DNA from: Rhodoferax sp.
Lineage (GTDB): Bacteria > Pseudomonadota > Gammaproteobacteria > Burkholderiales > Burkholderiaceae_C
Direction: 5' to 3'
Length of the DNA: 64,000 nt
NCBI RefSeq assembly: GCF_028714215.1
Contig: NZ_JAQTMS010000011.1
Location: 41,743 to 105,742, forward strand
Below the pieces are notes generated by a model, which saw only the letters and a list, made by a program, of their open reading frames with translations, ran no database searches and was not told where the DNA came from. A program made the position numbers and the translations under genes. This document shows, piece after piece, positions 16,653 to 25,227 of this stretch. Each line of letters starts with the position of its first letter. Positions within the stretch are counted from its first letter, which is position 1.

Positions 16653-17738
16653 TCAGCCCTCGACCACATGGCAACGTGCCGGATCGACCCAGAGTTGCAC
16701 CATCTCGCCGGGTTTGAACTTCTGTAGATCGACCAAGGACGTGGTGCGTTGCAGGACCCTGACCTCGGTCTCGCCGACACGCAGCATCAGCCGCGTCGTG
16801 GCACCCAGGAATTGACAGCTCTCGATGCGCGCCGCCAGCGCCAACAGGCCCGCCGGCGCGCTCTGCGCGGTGCCGGCTACCTCTATCGATTCGGGGCGCA
16901 GCAGCAACAAGCTATTGCCATATTGCGCCGCCGCTGCCGGGCATGGCAGGCGGATTCCCAGTGCCGCCACCGTCACGGCGAAGGCCGTCCCGTCATCGCC
17001 TTTCTGGACCTCGCAGGCGAACAGATTCGATTCACCCAAAAACTCCGCGGCAAAACGGGTCCGCGGCCTGAAGTAAAGCGCTTGCGGCGCGGCGATCTGC
17101 TCGACCCGGGCCTGGTTCATCAAACAGATGCGGTCCGACAGCACCAGCGCTTCTTCCTGGTCATGCGTCACATAGACCACGCTGGTGCCCAGTTCGCGGT
17201 GCAGGCGGGCGATCTCGAATTTCATTTCCTCGCGCAGGTTGCGGTCCAGCGCGCCCAGCGGCTCATCCATCAAAACGATGGCCGGCTGGTAGGCCAGTGC
17301 ACGGGCCAGCGCGACACGCTGTTGCTGGCCACCGGACAGTTCCTTGGGCAGGCGCTGGGCAAAGGATTCGAGCCGCACCATGGCCAGCGCGTGCTGCGTT
17401 TTCTGCTGCACCTCGCTGGACGGTAAACGCCGCGCCTGCAACCCGAAGGCGACATTCTCCATCACCGTCAAATGCGGAAACAAGGCGTAGTTCTGAAACA
17501 CCATGCCCAGGCCGCGCCGATAGGGCGGCAGGCCCGAGATGTCCTGCCCGTCGATCAGGATACGACCGCTGTCGGAGGCTATCAGTCCGGCAATCAGCGA
17601 CAGCAAAGTGGTCTTGCCGGAGCCCGACGGCCCCAGCAAGGTCAGGAACTCGCCGGCCGCCACGGTCAGCGTGGTGGCGGCCAGCGCGGTGACCTGGTCG
17701 TAGCGCTTGCTGACGCCTTCGATACGCAGTTCCTGCAT
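16653..17738 (-). CDS. ABC transporter ATP-binding protein (PotA/FbpC type)
   Basis: 361-residue ATPase with Walker A GPSGSGKTT (about residue 37), signature LSGGQQQRVALARAL and Walker B IVLMDEPLGALD, followed by the switch-histidine region VYVTHDQEEAL. About 120 residues after the nucleotide-binding domain form a TOBE-type regulatory domain, as in PotA, MalK and FbpC. Start and stop are nested in the operon: its ATG shares a base with the stop of the binding-protein gene (TGATG), and its TGA abuts the permease ATG. It energises the fused permease. Confidence 0.92.
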   Translation of the reverse strand: MQELRIEGVSKRYDQVTALAATTLTVAAGEFLTLLGPSGSGKTTLLSLIAGLIASDSGRILIDGQDISGLPPYRRGLGMVFQNYALFPHLTVMENVAFGLQARRLPSSEVQQKTQHALAMVRLESFAQRLPKELSGGQQQRVALARALAYQPAIVLMDEPLGALDRNLREEMKFEIARLHRELGTSVVYVTHDQEEALVLSDRICLMNQARVEQIAAPQALYFRPRTRFAAEFLGESNLFACEVQKGDDGTAFAVTVAALGIRLPCPAAAAQYGNSLLLLRPESIEVAGTAQSAPAGLLALAARIESCQFLGATTRLMLRVGETEVRVLQRTTSLVDLQKFKPGEMVQLWVDPARCHVVEG

Positions 17739-18799
17739 CAGGCGGTCACCCAGCCATTGAAGCGTTCGGTCACCGCATCACGGTTTTTCGCCCAGTAGGC
17801 GACGTTCCATTCGATGCCGCCCTTGATGTTCTCGGGATGCGTCGGGAAGACGCGGGCGCGCTTGGCATCGATGAAGTTGTAGGCCTTGGGCAGCGTCGGG
17901 CCGTAGCTCAGGTATTTGGTGAACACCGCCTGGCGCTCGGGCGAGTTGGCAAACTTGATGAATTCGCGGCACAGATCGGCTTTCGGCGAACCCTTGGGAA
18001 TGATCCAGCCTTCGGTGGTGTAGAAGAACTGGCTCCACATGATGGCCACCGGAGCGCCTTCGTCGGCCACCACCTGGGCTCGCGCGTTCCAGGTCGGGCA
18101 CATGTCGACTTCGCCGGACTTGAGCAACTGCGAGGTTTGCGCGCCGCTGGTCCACCAGACACCCACTTCCTTCTTGATGCGCTCCAGCGCCTTGAAGGCA
18201 CGCTCGATGTCCAGCGGATAGAGCGAGGCCGGCGGGACACCATCGGCCAGCAGGGCGTATTCCATGGTCTCCATCGGGTTGCGGCGCAGCGCGCGGCGAC
18301 CGGGAAATGCTTTGGTGTCCCAGTAGTCTTTCCAGGTACGGGGCGCCTTGCCGGCGGGGAATTTGTCGGTACGGTAAGCCAGGATGCTGCCGACCACGTC
18401 GACGCCGGCGTAGTGCGGCGCCTTGAACTGGGGCGGCAGGTCTTTCAGCGCATCATCCAGGTTCAGCGGCTCAAGGTGCCCCAGGCCCGCAAGCGCCTCA
18501 TGCACATCTTTGCTGACGTGCGCCATGTCCCAGGTGTAGGACTTGGATTCGACCATCGAGCGGATGAAAGCGGTCGGTTGCGCCTGGCCGGTGGCCGGCA
18601 CGATCTCGATGCCGGTGGCAGCGCGAAAAGGCTTGTAAAAAGCCTCGCCGAAACCCTCGGCGTAGGGGCCGCCCGGGTCGCGGATCACGAGGCGCTTGTC
18701 CTGCGCCAGCACTTCGGTGTTTTTAACCCAGATCATCAGGCCCAGACCGGTGCCAACAGACGATTTGACAAATTGGCGACGCGAGGGATCGATACGCAT
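17738..18799 (-). CDS. Extracellular solute-binding protein, spermidine/iron-type, Tat-exported
   Basis: 353-residue periplasmic binding protein, first gene of the importer/CoA operon. The N-terminus has a twin-arginine signal SRRQFVKSS at residues 6-14, followed by a hydrophobic core and a cleavage-like ALAQ region (VLAQDK, about residue 33), so export in folded form is likely. The remainder is a family 1/8 type binding protein, with YAEGFGEAFYKPF and GWIIPKGSPKADLCREFIKFA typical of PotD/FbpA-like proteins. An upstream palindrome lies 46 bases before its ATG. Ligand unknown; the downstream ligase suggests an organic acid rather than a polyamine. Confidence 0.9.
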   Translation of the reverse strand: MRIDPSRRQFVKSSVGTGLGLMIWVKNTEVLAQDKRLVIRDPGGPYAEGFGEAFYKPFRAATGIEIVPATGQAQPTAFIRSMVESKSYTWDMAHVSKDVHEALAGLGHLEPLNLDDALKDLPPQFKAPHYAGVDVVGSILAYRTDKFPAGKAPRTWKDYWDTKAFPGRRALRRNPMETMEYALLADGVPPASLYPLDIERAFKALERIKKEVGVWWTSGAQTSQLLKSGEVDMCPTWNARAQVVADEGAPVAIMWSQFFYTTEGWIIPKGSPKADLCREFIKFANSPERQAVFTKYLSYGPTLPKAYNFIDAKRARVFPTHPENIKGGIEWNVAYWAKNRDAVTERFNGWVTA

Positions 18800-18844
18800 G
18801 AATGGCTCCTAAATAGTGATGAGGAATCGAACGGTGGATAGAAT

Positions 18845-18860
18845 ATGACAGTACTGTCAT
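18845..18860. promoter_or_regulatory. Perfect 16-base palindrome, candidate TetR operator
   Basis: ATGACAGTACTGTCAT reads identically on both strands. It sits in the 108-base divergent interval between the solute-binding protein gene and the TetR gene, where an operator for both directions would be expected. It also argues that the ATG inside the palindrome at 18845 is not the TetR start. Confidence 0.7.
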
Positions 18861-18907
18861 TTTTTGTCAAGCGGGAAAACTCCCGGCTTCACGCCATACT
18901 GTCGGCC

Positions 18908-19693
18908 ATGAAACCCAGTCCTGAAAATACCCTGGATGAATACACCCGTGCGCCGGCCTTGCCCAGCCGCTTCGTCGACTGGCTGGTCGAGCGCGGCGCC
19001 GAGGTCGACTTGCTGCGCAAAGGCGAACGCACGCGTTTTGCCCTGAAGTCGGCCGCCGCGCGCTTGCTGGAAGAAAAAGGCTACGACCGCTTTTCGACCG
19101 GCGATGTGTCGGACTACGCCGTGGTCACACGGACCGCCTTCTACAACTACTTCCCCAGCAAACAAGCGCTGGTGCTGGAACTGCTGGAAGACTTCCTGAC
19201 ATTTCTGCGGCTCGCCTTGCGGCCGCAGCAGCGGCTGGCGGACCCGGCACAGGCGGTGCTGCAAACCAACCTGGCGTATGTGCGCTTCTTCGCGGTCAAT
19301 GCGCGCGTGATCCTGTCAATCCAGCACGTGCGCCGAGCCCTGTCGGGCGCCGAGCGGCAACACTTCGACCTGAACGACTGGTGGGCGCGCAAGGTGGCGC
19401 AGGCGATCCTGCAAAACGGCCGCACCGACACCCAGAAACACTCGCGCCTGGCGCTGGCCACCGCCTACGCACTGGAGACCATGGTGGATGGTTTCCTGAC
19501 CGAGCTGTATGTGCGCAAGAATCCGAATCTGCTGGCGCTGGAATTGAGTGAAACGGAAGTCGCCCAGCTGCTGTCCGATATCTGGAACAGCGCCACCGGG
19601 CAGGGCACTCCCGGTGCGGTGGCCGTGCGCTCGTCAACAGCAGCGAGCACGGTGCGAAAGAAACCGATGGCGGGCCGCGCTGCGAAGGGCTAG
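18908..19693 (+). CDS. TetR family transcriptional regulator
   Basis: 261-residue regulator. After about 35 residues of lead, the helix-turn-helix domain is clear: LKSAAARLLEEKGYDRFSTG, DVSDYAVVTRTAFYNYFPSK, ending near residue 85. The C-terminal ligand domain is unrelated to named families. It is divergent from the importer/hydratase/ligase operon and most likely represses it, responding to the imported acid or its CoA ester. The start at 18908 is preferred to in-frame ATGs at 18845 because that one falls within the candidate operator. The last 25 residues are basic and low complexity (RKKPMAGRAAKG). Confidence 0.87.
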   Translation: MKPSPENTLDEYTRAPALPSRFVDWLVERGAEVDLLRKGERTRFALKSAAARLLEEKGYDRFSTGDVSDYAVVTRTAFYNYFPSKQALVLELLEDFLTFLRLALRPQQRLADPAQAVLQTNLAYVRFFAVNARVILSIQHVRRALSGAERQHFDLNDWWARKVAQAILQNGRTDTQKHSRLALATAYALETMVDGFLTELYVRKNPNLLALELSETEVAQLLSDIWNSATGQGTPGAVAVRSSTAASTVRKKPMAGRAAKG

Positions 19694-19727
19694 CCGTGGC
19701 TAGAAGACTTTCAAATTTGCCATTGGC

Positions 19728-19790
19728 TCACAACCCCAGCGTCTGCCAGACCTCGTCCACCCGGGCCGTCACGTCCAAGCTCATGCTGAG
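19728..19790 (-). pseudogene. Relic of a ubiD 3' end (20 codons plus stop)
   Basis: Read on the minus strand this stretch encodes [20 protein letters not shown] and a stop. The last 14 residues are identical to the C-terminus of the intact ubiD at 21693, but the final codons differ synonymously (GGG TTG TGA here, GGT TTA TAA there). 38 bases (19735-19772) are identical to 21700-21737; upstream of the 58-base matching block nothing ubiD-like remains. It is therefore a divergent fragment rather than a fresh copy, and it brackets the diguanylate cyclase gene together with the intact ubiD end. Confidence 0.75.
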
Positions 19791-19985
19791 CGCATTTGGC
19801 GCCGGTGGCCGGAGTCTTGACGCCAGGCATGCTGGCTGATTTCAGGGTCTGTTTGCCCCGACTTATCCGACTTTGCGTTTTCTCAATTTGCGAACACCGG
19901 TCCGCGCGCTTAATCGCTCGCTTGGGAGCAAGTCTTCACGGGTCAGACTGACTGATTCGTCTGATTTACGGGCGAAGTGAATGCC

Positions 19986-21644
19986 ATGTTCATGAAAAGC
20001 GTGGGGCGCGAAACATTGCGGCTGCGCGTCTGGTTCCTGCTGCCGCTCGCCAGCGTACTGGTATTGGCTACGCTGATTCTGGTAACGCTGATCCATCTCA
20101 AGGCGATCACGGATATCGACCGCTTTACGCTGGAGACTGTTGCGCGCGCCGAGCATGTCTACCAGGATCAGGTCGAGCTCGAGGCCGAAATGCTGGGGGC
20201 CGCCATGTTGGTTCTGGCCAACGACAGATCCTTGCGTCAGGCGCTGGCGCGACATGACCGCGAGCAATTGCTGCGGGGCTCCGCCACACTGTTTGCCGAA
20301 CTGAAGAAAAAACACGGTATCACCCATTTGTATTTTTCCGATCCGAACCGGGTCAATATCCTGCGCGTGCACGAACCGGAGCGCTTTGGCGACACCCTGA
20401 ACCGCAGCACCACGGTGCAAGCGCAGCAAAAGAGTCAAACCGTTCACGGCGTCGAACTGGGGCCGCTGGGCACATTTACCCTGCGGCTGGTGACGCCGTG
20501 GTTCGACAGCGACGGCAAATTGCTGGGCCTGGTCGAGTTGGGGACGGAAATTGACCATGTGCTGCAGGCGGTGCAGCAGCAGGCGGGCGTCAAGGCGTTC
20601 ATCCTGATCGACAAAAAATTCATCGACCGTCAGACATGGGAATCGGGCATGCGCATGCTGGGGCGTGAGCCGGACTGGAACCGGTTTGCCGATGTGGTGC
20701 TCAATCTCCAGGCGAACGAGCATCTGCCGCCGGATCTTGTGCGCGGCCTGCAGGCCGGTCCTGCCGGCGAGCCGCAGGTGGTGATACCGCCTGCGGCCAC
20801 CTGTCAGCGCGCCGGCTGTCACTCCAGTCCTGCTGGCGGGAAGAAGATGGTGGCCATGCCCGTGGTGGACGGGAGTTCCGCCTATCGGGCGGTGGTGCAC
20901 CCGCTCAAGGATGCGGCCGGGCGCAGCGTGGGGAACAAGGTGTTGCTGGTTGACGTGTCGCCCGAGGTCGAGACGCTCCAGGCCAAAACGCTGGCGGTGC
21001 TGATCCGTGAAAGCGCCTGGGTGGGTGGCATCAGTTGCGTGATCCTGCTGGTATTTTTCTACTGGCTGGTGGGCAGGGTCGGGCAGCGGCTGGACGAGGA
21101 TCAGCAACGCCTGCGCGAACTCGCCGACCACGACGGCTTGACCGGACTGTTCAATCATCGCATGCATTACCTGCGGCTCAAGGAGGAGTTTTCCCGCGGC
21201 GCTCGCACCGGCAAACCGATTTCCCTGCTGCTGCTCGATCTTGACCACTTCAAGCAGGTCAACGATCGTTACGGTCACCTGGGCGGCGATCAGGTGCTTA
21301 AAACCATCAGTGCTCTGGTGACGAGTACCTGTCGTCAGATGGATCTGGCCTGCCGCTACGGCGGCGAGGAAATCACGGTGATTCTGCCGGAAACCGCTGC
21401 CGATGCCGCCATGCTTGCGGCCGAGCGCCTGCGAAAAATCATCGAGACCCAGGTCTTTGCGTTCGAAGACCAGCCGGATATTCATATCACGGTCAGCATC
21501 GGCGTGGCAACTTCCTCGGAGCACTGTGCCTCAGCCACTGAGCTGACCGCAGGCGCAGACCGAGCCATGTACCGGGCCAAAGAAAAGGGACGCAACCGGG
21601 TGGAACGGGCGCCGCAGCAGGCTGATCAAGGTGCGGGGGGCTGA
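19986..21644 (+). CDS. Membrane diguanylate cyclase with periplasmic sensor domain (GGEEI) and CX4CH motif
   Basis: 552-residue sensor enzyme. A transmembrane helix lies near residues 15-37, then a periplasmic domain of about 300 residues, a second helix near 345-362, and a C-terminal GGDEF domain. The active-site motif is GGEEI (about residues 459-463) in place of GGDEF, with the inhibitory RxxD site (RQMD) exactly five residues before it, so c-di-GMP synthesis with product inhibition is likely. The periplasmic domain contains CQRAGCH (about 273-279), a CX4CH arrangement that can bind haem c in some multihaem cytochromes. The ATG at 19986 is chosen; a GTG three codons earlier is possible. 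The gene stands alone between two ubiD 3' ends. Confidence 0.88.
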   Translation: MFMKSVGRETLRLRVWFLLPLASVLVLATLILVTLIHLKAITDIDRFTLETVARAEHVYQDQVELEAEMLGAAMLVLANDRSLRQALARHDREQLLRGSATLFAELKKKHGITHLYFSDPNRVNILRVHEPERFGDTLNRSTTVQAQQKSQTVHGVELGPLGTFTLRLVTPWFDSDGKLLGLVELGTEIDHVLQAVQQQAGVKAFILIDKKFIDRQTWESGMRMLGREPDWNRFADVVLNLQANEHLPPDLVRGLQAGPAGEPQVVIPPAATCQRAGCHSSPAGGKKMVAMPVVDGSSAYRAVVHPLKDAAGRSVGNKVLLVDVSPEVETLQAKTLAVLIRESAWVGGISCVILLVFFYWLVGRVGQRLDEDQQRLRELADHDGLTGLFNHRMHYLRLKEEFSRGARTGKPISLLLLDLDHFKQVNDRYGHLGGDQVLKTISALVTSTCRQMDLACRYGGEEITVILPETAADAAMLAAERLRKIIETQVFAFEDQPDIHITVSIGVATSSEHCASATELTAGADRAMYRAKEKGRNRVERAPQQADQGAGG

Positions 21645-21692
21645 GGAGCCACGATGGGCTCTTGGCGGCCAAGCGGCAGCGCCTGATTGGGC

Positions 21693-23177
21693 TTATAAAC
21701 CCAGCGTCTGCCAGACCTCGTCCACCCGGGCCGTCACTGCGGCGCTCATGGTGAGCGGCTTGCCCCACTCGCGGCTGGTTTCGCCGGGCCACTTGTTGGT
21801 CGCGTCCAGCCCCATCTTGCTGCCCAGGCCGCTGACCGGGGAGGCAAAGTCCAGGTAGTCGATCGGCGTGCTGTCGACCAGCAAGGTGTCGCGCGTCGGA
21901 TCGACCCGCGTGGTGATGGCCCAGATCACGTCTTTCCAGTCGCGGATGTTGACGTCATCATCGACCACCACGATGAACTTGGTGTACATGAACTGGCGCA
22001 GAAAACTCCAGATGCCGAACATCACGCGGCGGGCGTGGCCGGGGTAGGACTTCTTGATGCTCACCACCGCCAGCCGGTAGCTGCAGCCTTCGGGCGGCAG
22101 GTAGAAGTCGGTGATCTCGGGGTATTGGCGCTGCAGCAGCGGCACAAACAATTCGTTCAGCGCCAGCGCCAGCATGGCCGGCTCGTCGGGCGGTTTGCCG
22201 GTGTAGGTGGAGTGGTAAATCGGATCGCGTCGCATCGTGATCCGGTCAATGGTGAAGACCGGAAACCAGTCCTGCTCGTTGTAGTAACCGGTGTGGTCGC
22301 CATAAGGCCCCTCCAGCGCATGCTCGAAGCCGCTGGCGTGCGATGGATCCGGGTTGATATGCCCTTCCAGCACGATCTCGGCCGAGGCCGGCACCCGCAG
22401 TTCGCTGCCCAGGGCTTTGACCAGTTCAGTGCGGCTGCCGCGCAGCAAGCCAGCAAACTGGTATTCCGACAAGCTGTCGGGCACCGGTGTGACGGCGCCC
22501 AGAATGGTGGCCGGGTCGGCGCCCAGGGCGACGCAGACCGGATACGGCTGGCCGGGGTTGGCCGCGCAATGCTCCCGGAAATCCAGCGCGCCGCCGCGCT
22601 GCGCCAGCCAGCGCATGATGACCTTGTTGCGAGCCAGCACCTGTTGCCGGTAGATGCCCAGATTCTGCCGCGCCTTGTTGGGCCCCTTGGTGATCACCAG
22701 GCCCCAGGTGATCAGCGGCGCCACGTCGCCGGGCCAGCAATGCTGAACGGGCAGGCGCGCCAGATCAACATCGGCGCCTTCCCACACCACATCCTGGCAG
22801 GCGGCACTGCGCTGCTCCTTGGGCGCCATGTTCCAGAGGGTTTTCACCATGCTGCTGAGACCCACCAATTCCTTGAAACCCTTGGGCGCCTCGGGCTCCT
22901 TGAGCATCGCCAGCACCTGGCCAAATTGGCGCATCTGGCTGACGTCGTCGATCCCCATGCCCAAGGCAACACGGCGCGTCGTGCCGAACAGATTGCCCAG
23001 CACCGGCATGCTGTGGCCGGTGGGGTTTTCAAACAACAGGGCCGGGCCGCCAGCGCGCAGGGTGCGGTCGCACAAGGCGGTCATTTCCAGGTACGGCGAT
23101 ACCGCCGCCGTGACTCTTCTGAGCTCGCCCAGTTGTTCCAGTTGGGCGATGAAATCCCTCAAGTCACGGTAAGCCAT
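21693..23177 (-). CDS. ubiD: 4-hydroxy-3-polyprenylbenzoate decarboxylase UbiD
   Basis: 494-residue prenylated-FMN decarboxylase that removes the carboxyl group of 4-hydroxy-3-polyprenylbenzoate in ubiquinone synthesis. The length matches UbiD of Escherichia coli. Family landmarks are [19 protein letters not shown] at the N-terminus, the active-site region with [17 protein letters not shown] and [13 protein letters not shown] (with the E/D-R-E type acidic residues), and [20 protein letters not shown] near the C-terminus. A strong AAGGAG site precedes the ATG; the UbiX gene ends ten bases upstream. Last gene of the ubiU-V-T-X-D operon. A fragment of another ubiD 3' end lies at 19728. Confidence 0.95.
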   Translation of the reverse strand: MAYRDLRDFIAQLEQLGELRRVTAAVSPYLEMTALCDRTLRAGGPALLFENPTGHSMPVLGNLFGTTRRVALGMGIDDVSQMRQFGQVLAMLKEPEAPKGFKELVGLSSMVKTLWNMAPKEQRSAACQDVVWEGADVDLARLPVQHCWPGDVAPLITWGLVITKGPNKARQNLGIYRQQVLARNKVIMRWLAQRGGALDFREHCAANPGQPYPVCVALGADPATILGAVTPVPDSLSEYQFAGLLRGSRTELVKALGSELRVPASAEIVLEGHINPDPSHASGFEHALEGPYGDHTGYYNEQDWFPVFTIDRITMRRDPIYHSTYTGKPPDEPAMLALALNELFVPLLQRQYPEITDFYLPPEGCSYRLAVVSIKKSYPGHARRVMFGIWSFLRQFMYTKFIVVVDDDVNIRDWKDVIWAITTRVDPTRDTLLVDSTPIDYLDFASPVSGLGSKMGLDATNKWPGETSREWGKPLTMSAAVTARVDEVWQTLGL

Positions 23178-23187
23178 GGCCTGCTCC

Positions 23188-23808
23188 TTATTCGGTGCCA
23201 GCGTCCAGCGGGGCCGCGGCTTTCAGACCGGTCCAGCGCGGCGCGCTGGGCTGCGGCAGGCCCAGCAGGTCCACCACCCGGCTGACGGTCTGGTCCACCA
23301 TCTCGGCCAGCGTCTGCGGCCGGTGGTAGAAACTCGGCAGCGGCGGAAAAATGATGCCGCCCATTTCGGTGACGCTGGTCATGTTGCGCAAATGGGCCAG
23401 GTTCAGGGGCGTCTCACGCACCAGCAGGATCAGGCGCCGGCGCTCCTTCAGCATCACATCGGCGGCGCGCGTGATCAGGTTATCCGACAAGCCATGCGCC
23501 ACCGCTGCCAGCGTGCGCATGGAACAGGGCGCCACCACCATGGCGTCGCACTGGAAGGAGCCGCTGGCAATGGCAGCGCCGACCTCCAGCACCGGGTACA
23601 CCACATCGGCCAGGGCCTCGACCTGGGCGCGACCCATGTCGAGTTCCTGCTGCAAATTCAGCAGCCCGGCGTCGGAGACGGTCAGATGCGTTTGCACATT
23701 GCTCAGTTCCCGCAGCACCTGCAGCAGGCGAACCGCGTAGACGGCACCGCTGGCGCCGGAGATGGCGACAATGATCCGCTGCTGTGGCGATGAGTGAGCG
23801 AGGTGCAC
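23188..23808 (-). CDS. ubiX: Flavin prenyltransferase UbiX
   Basis: 206-residue enzyme that makes prenylated FMN, the cofactor of UbiD. The N-terminal flavoprotein motif [18 protein letters not shown] and the [20 protein letters not shown] segment are diagnostic, as is [14 protein letters not shown] near residue 137. The apparent start is a GTG at 23808, 20 bases after the UbiT stop. Direct coupling with ubiD ten bases downstream fits their cofactor-enzyme relation. Confidence 0.95.
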   Translation of the reverse strand: MHLAHSSPQQRIIVAISGASGAVYAVRLLQVLRELSNVQTHLTVSDAGLLNLQQELDMGRAQVEALADVVYPVLEVGAAIASGSFQCDAMVVAPCSMRTLAAVAHGLSDNLITRAADVMLKERRRLILLVRETPLNLAHLRNMTSVTEMGGIIFPPLPSFYHRPQTLAEMVDQTVSRVVDLLGLPQPSAPRWTGLKAAAPLDAGTE

Positions 23809-23828
23809 GGGCGCTCGGCGTGGCCGGC

Positions 23829-24305
23829 TCAGTGGTGGTGCGCCAGCTTGGCCTTCAGGCGCGCCAGCACTTGCGCCGGCTTGAACTGCTCAAGATTGAA
23901 AACCGGCAGTTCGATGGCGTCTATGGTGTTCTTGACCAACAAGCCCAGTTCGGTATCGCCTTCCATCGCCAGCCGGCGGCTGAAAAACAGGGTGTCGGGG
24001 TCTTCCTGGCGCCGCGCCAGCAAGACGAAATCATAGGCACTGGCGCTGATCGTCAGGTCGGCTTCGGCCTTGTTTTGACAGGCCGAGAAACGATCCTTCA
24101 ACCACTCGAAGTCAAAGGCCAGCTGTGCGTCGGTGACGCGCAGGCGCAGCTTTTTGCCCAGCAACATCTGCTTCACATCGGGCGCCAGGTTTTTCGCCAG
24201 GGCCAGATTCAAAGCCGTCACGAACATCAGCGAGCCCGGGTAGGCAGGCAGGTAGGACAACAGGTTCCCAAGCGGTTTGGGCAGCAGATAGGGGCTTGCT
24301 TGCAT
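23829..24305 (-). CDS. ubiT: UbiT, SCP2-domain accessory protein of O2-independent ubiquinone synthesis
   Basis: 158-residue protein whose centre (about residues 20-130) is an SCP2 sterol-carrier-like lipid-binding domain, seen in LTISASAYDFVLLARRQEDP and DTLFFSRRLAMEGDTELGL. In Escherichia coli, UbiT works with UbiU and UbiV in anaerobic ubiquinone synthesis, probably binding the hydrophobic intermediates. Its placement directly after ubiV, 16 bases downstream, supports the name. The ATG at 24305 is preceded by AGAGGA at proper spacing. Confidence 0.9.
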   Translation of the reverse strand: MQASPYLLPKPLGNLLSYLPAYPGSLMFVTALNLALAKNLAPDVKQMLLGKKLRLRVTDAQLAFDFEWLKDRFSACQNKAEADLTISASAYDFVLLARRQEDPDTLFFSRRLAMEGDTELGLLVKNTIDAIELPVFNLEQFKPAQVLARLKAKLAHHH

Positions 24306-24321
24306 ATTCAAATCCTCTTCA

Positions 24322-25227
24322 TCAGGCGTGCGCCACCAACTGTTCCAGCCCCGGCTTGCCGTACCAATACCCGTTGCACGACTGGTCCGGCATCAGCGCC
24401 AGCAACGCCTGCTGGGCATCGGACACGGGAGTTCTGTGCGTCAGCACGCCCTGGAACAAATCGATGATTTCAGGCGTGTGCCGGGATTGCGGACTGATGC
24501 GCACGACATCGACGCCCAGCTCGCGCATATCGTCAAGCTCCGGCAGCAGGTTGTAGACTTTTGCCGACTGGGTCTGGGTGCCATTGAGGACCAGAAAATT
24601 CTCGTTTTCGCGCGTGCGCATCAACAAGCCATCGGCGTGCTTGAGACAGCTGAACTGGCAGTCGTCCTTGGGCAAGTTGTAGTGCCGCGCGGTAAAGCAG
24701 CGCGCCGAAAAGGCCAGCGGCATGCGGCCATAGGAGAAGACTTCGGTTTGCAGGCTAGGTGCGCGACCCTGTTGCAGCAACTTGAGGTCGTCGCGCCCCA
24801 TCTCCAGCGGCGCCACCCAGCGCTTGAGGCCCAGTGCGGTCATCCATTGCAGCGTCGGCAGGTTGTAGATATTGAGATGCGGACCACCGACAAAAGGAAC
24901 CTTGCCCTCCAGGCAGTGCACCGCCCCCATGTCATTGGCCTCGACCATGAAGTCGCCGTTGACAGACATCTCGGCCATCTTGTGCAGCAGCGTTACATCC
25001 GAGCCGGACTCAATCAGAACCTGGGTTGACAGCACCACTTGCTTGCCGGCCTCGGTCAAATTGGCGGCAATGCCCAGCCAGTCGGCCAGCCGCAGCTCGC
25101 GCCGGCGCGAGCAAACCGTCTCGCCCAGATAAACAATGTCCACCGGTGTTTTTGCGATCGCCTCGTAAAAGCTGAACACCGCATCGCGCGGCCAGTAGTA
25201 CAGCACGGGGCCAAGAGAGAGTTTCAT
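24322..25227 (-). CDS. ubiV: UbiV, O2-independent ubiquinone hydroxylase component (U32 family)
   Basis: 301-residue member of the peptidase U32 family that is not a protease. Counting from the ATG at 25227, cysteines C39, C177, C190 and C194 reproduce the spacing of the four 4Fe-4S ligands of Escherichia coli UbiV (39, 180, 193, 197). UbiV forms a complex with UbiU and hydroxylates ubiquinone precursors without oxygen, using prephenate as the oxygen donor. The start at 25227 gives an ATGA overlap with ubiU; an ATG two codons earlier is possible. Confidence 0.93.
   Translation of the reverse strand: MKLSLGPVLYYWPRDAVFSFYEAIAKTPVDIVYLGETVCSRRRELRLADWLGIAANLTEAGKQVVLSTQVLIESGSDVTLLHKMAEMSVNGDFMVEANDMGAVHCLEGKVPFVGGPHLNIYNLPTLQWMTALGLKRWVAPLEMGRDDLKLLQQGRAPSLQTEVFSYGRMPLAFSARCFTARHYNLPKDDCQFSCLKHADGLLMRTRENENFLVLNGTQTQSAKVYNLLPELDDMRELGVDVVRISPQSRHTPEIIDLFQGVLTHRTPVSDAQQALLALMPDQSCNGYWYGKPGLEQLVAHA

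Noticed and set aside
19863-21524. Minus-strand open frame opposite the diguanylate cyclase
   Set aside because: No motif, composition typical of shadow frames, and the plus strand encodes a clear GGDEF protein.
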